This document shows, piece by piece, positions 24,762 through 33,000 of a DNA stretch of 64,000 nucleotides. The notes beneath the pieces are model-generated. The model did no database searches and was not told the DNA's origin. It saw only the letters and a list, made by a program, of their open reading frames with translations. The stretch covers positions 3,348,001-3,412,000 of the forward strand of contig NZ_CP027860.1 of NCBI RefSeq assembly GCF_003015185.1, in the 5' to 3' direction. The DNA is from Ahniella affigens (GTDB taxonomy: Bacteria; Pseudomonadota; Gammaproteobacteria; Xanthomonadales; Ahniellaceae). Position numbers and translations under genes: made by a program. Numbering within the stretch: the stretch's first letter is position 1; the number at the start of each line of letters is the position of its first letter.

Positions 24762-26648
24762 TCAGGCCCAGTCGCCACGCAGCTCGCGGACCTTTGCCTC
24801 GAGCTTGGTTGCCGTGACCTGATCGGGCGTCCAGGCCGGGTCCAAGGTCAATCCGATGCGCGACCAAAACCGGCGCGGCAACCGCGCCCGCTGCAAGGCC
24901 GAGTCTTTGCGCGAGAAGATGCTGCCCCACATGCCCCGCAGCGCTGCCGGGATCACCGGGACCGGGCGGCCGGCGAGAATCTTCTCGATCCCGGGCCGGA
25001 ACGAATTGATCTCGCCGTCGCGCGTGATCTGACCTTCCGGGAAGATGCCAACCACCTCGCCCTCGGCCAGCGCCTGGTCGATCGCTTGATAGGCCCGGGC
25101 CAGCATCTCGGGATCTTCTTTCGCACCGGCAATCGGAATCGCGCGTGCGGCCCGGAACATCCAGTTGATGATCGGCAGGTTGTAAATCTTGTAGTACATG
25201 ACAAAGCGCATCGGCCGCCGCACCGTGCCACCGACAATCAAAGCGTCCATGAAACTGACGTGATTGCAGGCCACGATCACTGGGCCCTCATCGGGAATAT
25301 TGTCAAGGCCTTTCAGGTCGATGCGATACACCAGATTGATGAAGATCCAGACGAGGAACCGCATCAGGAACTCCGGCACCAGCGTAAAGATGTAGATGGC
25401 CACGATGGCGTTCATGATGGCAGTCGCGAGCAGGAGCTGCGGGATCGTCAGGCCGACTTTGGCCAGCAGGCCAACGGCGATCAACGACGCGATCACCATG
25501 AACACCGCGTTCAAGATGTTGTTTGCAGCAAAGATGCGCGAACGCCGTTTGGGGTCGGAGCGACTCTGCACCAACGCAAACAAGGGCACGATGAAGAACC
25601 CACTGAACACCGCCATGCCAATCAGATCGGCGACCACCCGTTTCGCGCCCGGCATCGCGAGCCAGGCCGAAATGCCGAGACCGCGCGCCGTCACCGCCTC
25701 CGGCCACGCAAAATAGACGTCGGCGCCAAATAGGGTCATGCCGAGCGCGCCAAAGGGCACGAGACCGATCTCCACTTTGTGACCCGACAACTTCTCGCAC
25801 AACACCGACCCCACCGCGACCCCAATCGAGAAGATGGCGAGCAGCATGGTGTAGACCTTGGCGCTACCGCCAAGCACCGACTCCGTATAGACCGGCAATT
25901 GCGTGAAGTAGATCGATCCAAAGAACCAGAACCAGGAAATACCGAGGCAGGACAAAAACACGGTGCGGTTGTCAGTCAACTCGCGGACGCTGCGCCACGT
26001 GGCGCGGAACAGATTCCAGTCGAGCTTCGATTCCGGGTCGACCGGTGCGGTCGGGGGCATCAACCAGGCGGTAACGAGGCCAAGTACAGCGAGCACGACT
26101 GTGCAGACGCCCACAAACATCGCACCGCGCTCAGGGATGCCAATGAGGCTGGTGCCGAGAATCGTGCCTCCGAGAATGGCCAAGAACGTGGCCATCTCGA
26201 TCAGGCCGTTGCCACCGACCAACTCTTCCGATTTCAACACCTGCGGCAAAATGCCGTACTTCAGCGGACCAAAGAGCGTTGAATGGAGCCCCATCAAGAA
26301 CAACAACACCAGTAACAAGGGCACGTGCTGGTGCATGAACGCGAACACGCCGACCAGCATGATCAACAGTTCCAGCACCTTGACTGCCACCGCGAGCCGG
26401 GACTTGTCGAATTTGTCCGCAAACTGGCCGGAAATCGCCGAGAACAGAAAGAACGGCAGGATAAACAAGCCCGCCGCCAGATTGGTCAGCCCATGCTTTT
26501 GATCTTCGGACAAGCCCACCATCACGAACGTCACCAACACAATCAACGCATTCTTGAACACGTTGTCGTTGAATGCCCCTAACCCTTGAGTCAGGAAAAA
26601 GGGTAGAAAACGGCGTTCTTTCAGCAGTCCAAATTGGCTGTTCGACAT
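24762..26648 (-). CDS. LplT-like MFS transporter fused to PlsC-type acyltransferase
   Basis: A 628-residue fusion. Residues about 1-400 form a 12-helix major-facilitator domain like LplT, the lysophospholipid flippase (FFLTQGLGAFNDNVFKNA). Residues about 430-628 form a PlsC/Aas-type acyltransferase with NHVSFMD (HX4D catalytic motif), FPEGQITRDG and VIPAALRGMWGS. The combination implies import and re-acylation of lysophospholipids at the inner membrane. The acyl-ACP synthetase domain present in full-length Aas is absent. ATG 26648 is preferred for its AAGGA Shine-Dalgarno eight bases upstream; in-frame starts at 26657 and 26681 are possible. Confidence 0.88.
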   Translation of the reverse strand: MSNSQFGLLKERRFLPFFLTQGLGAFNDNVFKNALIVLVTFVMVGLSEDQKHGLTNLAAGLFILPFFLFSAISGQFADKFDKSRLAVAVKVLELLIMLVGVFAFMHQHVPLLLVLLFLMGLHSTLFGPLKYGILPQVLKSEELVGGNGLIEMATFLAILGGTILGTSLIGIPERGAMFVGVCTVVLAVLGLVTAWLMPPTAPVDPESKLDWNLFRATWRSVRELTDNRTVFLSCLGISWFWFFGSIYFTQLPVYTESVLGGSAKVYTMLLAIFSIGVAVGSVLCEKLSGHKVEIGLVPFGALGMTLFGADVYFAWPEAVTARGLGISAWLAMPGAKRVVADLIGMAVFSGFFIVPLFALVQSRSDPKRRSRIFAANNILNAVFMVIASLIAVGLLAKVGLTIPQLLLATAIMNAIVAIYIFTLVPEFLMRFLVWIFINLVYRIDLKGLDNIPDEGPVIVACNHVSFMDALIVGGTVRRPMRFVMYYKIYNLPIINWMFRAARAIPIAGAKEDPEMLARAYQAIDQALAEGEVVGIFPEGQITRDGEINSFRPGIEKILAGRPVPVIPAALRGMWGSIFSRKDSALQRARLPRRFWSRIGLTLDPAWTPDQVTATKLEAKVRELRGDWA

Positions 26649-27013
26649 GGTTGGCATCCTTTCTTGGGAGAAGGGTAACAAACTCTTTCGGACTCCGGGC
26701 AGGCCGGTGAGCGGTTGCGGGATTCGCTACTCGCGGACTGGCCGCGCTCACCATCGTTTGGGTACGCGCACCTGACCGCGGCTACATGGGGTTGCCAGCC
26801 TGGGCGCCCGCTTGAGAATTTGCGCTGGCCTGTCCAGAATCCAGGCGTCGGCACAGGCAGCACTTGGGACCGCCGGCACGCCACGGACGGTTGGACCAGA
26901 TCCCGCATCACCCGACCAATCGATCGGTCGATGCAGATCGTGTCCGGTTTCAGGTGCTTTGTACGTACAAGGTCGGTTGCCCCGCATCCGCTTTGACCAC
27001 ACAAGGGAGCCCC
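26649..27013. other. Divergent intergenic region
   Basis: This 365-bp spacer between the LplT-PlsC gene and the RsbW-like gene must hold both promoters. I found no clear -35/-10 pair, no repeat and no small gene. The reading frame of the + strand gene stays open into it, but without a Shine-Dalgarno or family similarity. Confidence 0.35.
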
Positions 27014-27457
27014 GTGTCCAACTCCGATCACCTCAGCACGCATCGACTCCGTTACCCCGCGCAGCGCTTTCTGGTGCCGCGTACGGTCAAGGGTGTCGGC
27101 CGTCTGAACGAGCGTTTGGAGCAGTGGCTGCCGGATGCTGGCGCGCCAATCGAAGTCGCGCACGCGCTCTGCGTCTGTATTGACGAGCTACTGGCCAATG
27201 TGGTCATGCATGGCACCAAGGAAATGAGTGCGATCGACGTCAATGTGATCTGTGAGGCCACCCGGGCCATCATCGAAATCGTCTATCAGGCCCAGAGTTT
27301 CGACCCGACATCACGCCCGACACCGGCACTCGACAAGCCGGTCACGGCTCGCGAAGTGGGCGGTCTGGGGATTCACCTGGTGCGCCATCTGACGAATGTT
27401 TTCCAATACAAGTTCATCAACGGGCAGAATCACATCCACCTGGAAAAGAACTTCTGA
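27014..27457 (+). CDS. RsbW-like ATP-binding anti-sigma regulator, degenerate
   Basis: A 147-residue protein of the GHKL/RsbW type (HATPase_c_2), the family that phosphorylates anti-anti-sigma factors or binds sigma factors. The N box is intact (CIDELLANVVMHG, E58 and N62) and the G2-like segment EVGGLGIHLVRHL (114-126) is present. In the G1 segment, where the family has an Asp-X-Gly contacting adenine, this protein reads YQAQSFDP (91-98), losing both Asp and Gly. ATP binding may therefore be lost. GTG 27014 has an AAGGGAG Shine-Dalgarno; no ATG lies nearby. No sigma or STAS partner is adjacent; a Rieske oxygenase gene follows 72 bp later. Confidence 0.75.
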   Translation: MSNSDHLSTHRLRYPAQRFLVPRTVKGVGRLNERLEQWLPDAGAPIEVAHALCVCIDELLANVVMHGTKEMSAIDVNVICEATRAIIEIVYQAQSFDPTSRPTPALDKPVTAREVGGLGIHLVRHLTNVFQYKFINGQNHIHLEKNF

Positions 27458-27529
27458 GTAGCGAGCACACTGTCTTGGGCCCACCCGGGTCGTCTGACCG
27501 CTGCCCGGACAAACCAAGAGACCACCACG

Positions 27530-28582
27530 ATGACTGATTTGACGCACGCCTACGCCCTGCCCGGCCACCTCTACCATGGCGCCGAGGCGCACGGCTTCGA
27601 TGCGGAGCGCATCCTGCGCCGAAGCTGGCAACTTCTGGGGCTGGTCAGCCAGGTCCGCGACTCGGGCGATCATCTGGTCGCCGATATTGGCGGCGTGCCG
27701 GTGCTGGTGGTCCGCGACGAGCACGGGGTGCTGCGCGGGTTCGAGAACATCTGCCGTCACCGCGCCGGGCCCTTGGCCACGTGCGCCGGGCGTGGCGCCA
27801 AGGCCCTGCGGTGCCGCTATCACGGCTGGACTTACACCTTGGCCGGGCAGCTGCGGGCCGCAACCGAAATGGCCGGTACGCCCGACTTCAAGATGGAGGA
27901 CATCCATCTGAATCCCATCCAAGTCGCGGTGGTTCGCGGCCTGGTGTTTGCGGCGATTGAACCGGACATGAGCATCGACGAATTACTGACCGGGACGGAG
28001 AAGAAGCTCGGCAGTCGCGACTTTTCGCACTATGAATTTGAGCGACGACAATCGTTTCCGGTGGCGTGCAACTGGAAGCTCTACGTCGAGAACTACTTGG
28101 AGGGCTACCATGTGCCGCACGTGCATCCGGCGCTCAATGCCTTGCTCGACTACCGGAGTTACGTCACCGAGGCCGAGCATTGGCATAGCCTGCAGTGGAG
28201 CCCGATGGAGTCGGCCGCGTCCGGCAATTTCTATGGCGAGGGCGATGCGCTGTACTACTGCATCTGGCCAAACACCATGCTGAACATTCTGCCGAATCGC
28301 CTGCAAACCAATCGCGTCATTGCCACGGGCCCGGACACATGCGTCGTCGATTTCGACTACTACTATCCCGTTGATGACCGCCCCGAAGAACGCCAGCGTC
28401 GCGATACCGACCAGCAATTCAGCGAAGTGGTACAGGCCGAGGACGCCGAGATCTGCGCGCAGGTGCAGCGGGCCCTGGCGAGTGGCCGTTACCAGCCCGG
28501 CCGGATCAATCCGAAGCGCGAGAACGCGGTGTTTCACTACCACGAACTCATTCGTCGCATCTACGGGCCTGAGCGCTTGTAG
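27530..28582 (+). CDS. Rieske-type ring-hydroxylating / amine oxygenase alpha subunit
   Basis: A 350-residue oxygenase with an N-terminal Rieske [2Fe-2S] domain (C75-R-H77, then C95-R-Y-H98, 17 residues between the pairs) and a C-terminal catalytic domain with mononuclear-iron histidines in NYLEGYHVPHVHPAL (about 190-204). Overall length and the EGYHVPHVHP motif suit the group including choline/carnitine-type monooxygenases and aromatic dioxygenases. No beta subunit, ferredoxin or reductase gene is adjacent, so electron partners are elsewhere (a ferredoxin-NADP reductase lies at 47922-48698). Substrate cannot be assigned. Confidence 0.88.
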   Translation: MTDLTHAYALPGHLYHGAEAHGFDAERILRRSWQLLGLVSQVRDSGDHLVADIGGVPVLVVRDEHGVLRGFENICRHRAGPLATCAGRGAKALRCRYHGWTYTLAGQLRAATEMAGTPDFKMEDIHLNPIQVAVVRGLVFAAIEPDMSIDELLTGTEKKLGSRDFSHYEFERRQSFPVACNWKLYVENYLEGYHVPHVHPALNALLDYRSYVTEAEHWHSLQWSPMESAASGNFYGEGDALYYCIWPNTMLNILPNRLQTNRVIATGPDTCVVDFDYYYPVDDRPEERQRRDTDQQFSEVVQAEDAEICAQVQRALASGRYQPGRINPKRENAVFHYHELIRRIYGPERL

Positions 28583-28692
28583 CGAAGACGAACTTGGGTG
28601 TCGTCGCAGCACCCGCGCTGGCTGCCCCGCAAAGCGCACCAACACGCGCGCGTGCCTCGAGGGCGTTCGGCATGGCCGCGCCGGGAATCCGG

Positions 28693-29775
28693 TCAGCCCA
28701 GCGTCCGTCGACGTCGAAGCCAGTTCAACGCTGGCCGCTCAATGCACCGCCATGACAGATCCGCGAGCACCAACGAACCGATCAGCACCAGGACCAGACG
28801 CACGCTGCCCGGCCAGGCTTGCGCTTCGGGCCGGCGCACCCACTCGATCAGCGGGTAGTGCCAGAGGTAGACGCCGAAGCTGATTTGACCAAGCCAGACC
28901 AACCAGGGCTGAGCCAAAAGTCGGTTCATCAAACCCGTCCCCAAAACAAGACCCACGAGCATGACGGCGATACTTGCTGCCAATGCCGAGTAGAAGCAGA
29001 CCCCAAATCCCAGATGCACGACCAACTGCGACAAGTTCGGTGTCGACAAGAGGACCGCAAATGCGGCCAGGCCAAGCCAGAACCACCACTTGCCCGAGTC
29101 CTGTCCCGTCGCGGCCCGGGACCGCAGCCACCAGGCTGCGGCCATGCCGATAAGGAATTCATCGAAACGGCCTGGCGCTTGCTGCAGCCAGAACGCGAGC
29201 CAAGGATGCGCCGGCGCCGACACCATCATGACGCTTCGATAGGCATAGACGAGACCGAGTCCGATTAGCAACATTGGAACCGGCCGGCGCCGCAAGCACC
29301 ACAACGTGAGCGGGAACAGCACGTAGAAGCAGAGTTCGACGGGCAGCGACCACCATGGCGCCACCCAGGCCTGAAGTGGCTCAGTCCCAACGTAGAATGC
29401 AAGCGTGAATTGCCCCAGAAATTGCCGCCAGCCGGGCCAGGCATAGGCCCCAAGCCCGGCCAGCAGTCCCAGGATCAGGACTTGCACGTAGAACGCTGGA
29501 AGGATCCGGACCAGACGCTGCCGCATGAATGGCCACCACTCGACGCGGGCATCCGCATCCGGCTGGCCCTGGATTCGGCCATAGCGCAGGGTCAGCAGGA
29601 ATCCGGACAACACAAAGAAGACGTCGACCCCGAAATGGCCGAGCTTGAGCAACGGCAGTGGGGTCACCAGTACATGCACATGCATGCCCAACACCGCGAG
29701 TGCCGCGAGCGCGCGGACACCCGTCAGGGCCGGCCAATCCGCGCGATCACGTGAAGGGTTTGGTAGGGGGAGCAT
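28693..29775 (-). CDS. Acyltransferase 3 (OafA/YrhL) membrane protein
   Basis: A 360-residue multispanning inner-membrane acyltransferase that would transfer an acyl group, often acetyl, to a cell-surface glycan. The family opens with LTGVRALAALAVLGMHVH (catalytic His in the first helix) followed by GHFGVDVFFVLSGFLL, and closes with SFGVYLWHYPLIEWV. About ten membrane segments are visible. A longer frame from 29820 exists; the ATG at 29775 is closer to the family start. It is convergent with the Rieske gene. The acceptor molecule cannot be assigned. Confidence 0.87.
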   Translation of the reverse strand: MLPLPNPSRDRADWPALTGVRALAALAVLGMHVHVLVTPLPLLKLGHFGVDVFFVLSGFLLTLRYGRIQGQPDADARVEWWPFMRQRLVRILPAFYVQVLILGLLAGLGAYAWPGWRQFLGQFTLAFYVGTEPLQAWVAPWWSLPVELCFYVLFPLTLWCLRRRPVPMLLIGLGLVYAYRSVMMVSAPAHPWLAFWLQQAPGRFDEFLIGMAAAWWLRSRAATGQDSGKWWFWLGLAAFAVLLSTPNLSQLVVHLGFGVCFYSALAASIAVMLVGLVLGTGLMNRLLAQPWLVWLGQISFGVYLWHYPLIEWVRRPEAQAWPGSVRLVLVLIGSLVLADLSWRCIERPALNWLRRRRTLG

Positions 29776-30045
29776 CCGCCGAGTATGCCAGTCTCGATTC
29801 TCACCCGCGGGACTCAACACGAATGCGGATCGACTGCAACGCCGCCACCGCCGCCGTCGGAATATTTTCCCCGGATAAGCGTGCGAGTACGCTGGTTTTC
29901 ACGTTTGTCTTGCTACGGCCCCCAAGGTCCGACTGCGATCAGTCGACCGGCTGACCCGGGAAAATCCCCGCTGATCTGTCGTTTGCTGGACGAAATCGCG
30001 TTTCTGTGTAGGAATATGGCCAACTGGGGCCGCAGGAGCCTAGTA

Positions 30046-33000
30046 ATGACCGTTTATCGTGATGTAGTGACGCTTTTGAACACGAGCGCAAAGTCGGCCC
30101 GGATTGTGGCCAAGCTAGCCATACTGACCGTGCTCGGGATGCTGGTGGTGCCTATGGCGCAAGCATCAACCGGATGCCAGCTTTCGGCGACGACCGTGAA
30201 TACAAGCATCGCGCCGAATGGGACCGCAAATTTCAACTTCGACATCGTCGACTTCAACGCCTGTACCGGTGCAAGCGGCAACATTACAGTCCTTTCGAAC
30301 ACCACGGGCGGCGGCACGCTGTCGCAACCAACGTTCTCGGGCGCCCTCGGCACCAATATCAACTTTTCGATGTCGACCGGCGGCACGCCGGGCCTCGTCG
30401 AAGTGACGGCAAACTGTACGGCCGGCTGCAACGGCTTGACGACCCTGACGTTCAGGGTCAGCACCAGCACCTACTCCCTGCAGCGCGTGTCGCCGGGAAC
30501 CGTCGTGACCGGTACGGGCGTTCCGACCACCCTGCAGGTTCAGGCCCTTCGCAATGGCGTCGGCCAAACCAGTGTGCCAGTCAATTTCAATGCCACCGGC
30601 CCGGGCAGTTTCACGTTCAACCCAACGCCACCGGTAGTCACCAACGGCACCGGTATTGCGAATATTCAATTCTCGTCGCCAACGCAGGGCACCTACACGG
30701 TCAATGGCGATTTCTGCAACCCCGATTTTCTGCCAGCGTGCAATTCGATTCCGACGGCTTTCCAGGTACTGGTGGGGACGAGCATCACGCCGAAGCCGGG
30801 CAATCCGGTCAGCGGCAATGCCAGCACGACGACACCGGTCATCAAAGTCACCGCACAAGATGGCGGTAACCCCGCGGTCGGCATCCCGGTCAGCTGGTCG
30901 ATTCAGGCCGGCGACGCGTCGATCAATACGGCTTCCAACGTGACCGACAGCAATGGCGATGCTGGCGCAACGTTGAACCTCGGCATCACGGCCGGTAGTT
31001 CGGTCACCTTGCGGGCGACCCGTAATGACACGAGCGATTTCGTCGATATCCCGTTCACCATCAACGACGACTTCAACCTGGCGCCGATCAGTCCCACGAC
31101 CCTGTCGACCAGTGTCGGCCAGCCCCTTGCGATCACCACACGCTACCTGCTGAACGGCAATCCGAACCCCAATACGGTGGGCTATTCGGTGTCGCCTGGC
31201 GGCCCGTCGCTCGTCCCGAGCGTCGTCACACCAGATGGCAACGGCGATGCCACAACCTCGTTCACGTCGGGGGCGGTGGGTACGTACACCGTCACGGCGA
31301 GTGGCAATTGCTTGACGGTGGTTCCGAACTGTCCGCCAGCACCCGTCGTCTATACGGTCAATGTCGTCAACCAGACGCTGGGCGGCGGCGGCACACTGGA
31401 GGCGAATCCCAATGAAGCCCTGGTCTTGAGTGCCACGGCGCTCGACAACGGCACACCAGCTGCGGGCGTCACCATCAACTGGAGCCTGAGCACGGGCGCC
31501 GCCACGCCGACCAACGGCAGCTCGGTCACTGATGGCGCGGGCGTGGCAATCTTTGCGGTCGTGTCGCCCAATACGGTGCCCACAACCTATACATACACTG
31601 CCGTTCGCGGCGACGCGCCGAGCGCCTCAACGGTCTACACCGTCAACGTGATTGCGCCGACGCTCACGCTGATTTCCGGCAACAACCAGACTGGACTGAC
31701 GACATCGACCAGCCCGCTGCCAATGGTGGTGGAACTTCGAAACGGCAAGACCCCGAGTGCGCCACTGCCCGGCAAGACGATTACGTGGACCACGCTGTCG
31801 GGCCCGGCGTTTCCGCAAACGGGAAGCTCGGTCACTGATGGCCTGGGGCGCACCAGTGTATTCGCCAACTTCGGCGGCAGCGGGGGTGCGAGCATCATTC
31901 AGGCCAGCGACTCCGGCCCCGGTCTGGCAAGCGTCAGTTTCAATATGACCAGTTTGCTACCCACCTTGGTCAATGTTTCCGGCAACGGCCAAACGGGCTC
32001 GCCTGGCGCCACGCTCGCGCCGCTTATCGTGCGTGCCGAGAACAATGCCACGGCAGCGCCGGGCGTCACGATCAACTGGACCGTTGTGTCTGGTTCGGCG
32101 ACGTTGTCGGCCCCGTCCTCGGTGACCGATGGCGCCGGCAATGCGCAAGTGGTGCCAACGCTGGCGGTCAATGGCGGCAGCGCCCAGATCCGGGCGGCGC
32201 GCGCCGATCAGCCTGGTGTCAATACCACGTTCATCATCAGCAGCACGGCCTTGCTTTCGATCCAATCCGGCGACGGTCAGTCTGGCCCGATCGGTACGCC
32301 GGGTGCGGCGCCACTGGTTGCTCGCCTGAGTTCAGGGTCGAGCCCCGTATCGGGGGCGAACGTGGATTGGCAGGTATTGAGTGGTGGTGGCTCCGTCATC
32401 TTGAGCGCGGCGACCGTCGTGACCGATGCCAATGGTGATGCGGCCCTGCCCTTCGATTACGGCAGCGTGCCCGGCAGTGCCGTGGTTCGTGCCAGTGCAC
32501 TAGGCGGCACGACGACGGCTGACTTTACGGTGACCGCACTGAGCCGCGATTTGCTGGTGATCAGTGGCAATAGTCAGATTGGGGTCCCGAACGGGGTTGG
32601 CGCACCGCTCGTCGTACGCGCCGAAACCAACGGCAGCCCCGATGCAAATGTCGGTATTTCCTGGTCCGTCACGGGCCCGGCAACGGTTTCGAGCACGAAC
32701 AGCCTCACCGATGGCAGCGGCCAAAGCAGTGTCGATTTGCTGTTCGGCAACGCACTCGGTTCCGTGCAGATTACGGCGACACGAACCGATTCGGGCGCGT
32801 CCGTGAGCTTTGCGCTCACCGTCGGCGCGGCGCTTGGAATCGTCTCGGGTAACGGCCAATCGGGCGTGCCAAACAGTGTGGCCGACCAACCCTTGGTGAT
32901 CAGTCTCACGGACTTGAATCAGCAACCCATTTCGGGTGCGCCGATTCAATGGCGCGTGTTGGTTGGCAATGCGAGCCTGACCCAAGCGAGCACCAGCACG

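Noticed and set aside
28583-28692. Possible small gene between the Rieske and acyltransferase genes
   Set aside because: Only 110 bp between convergent stops, with no start signal or terminator pattern.
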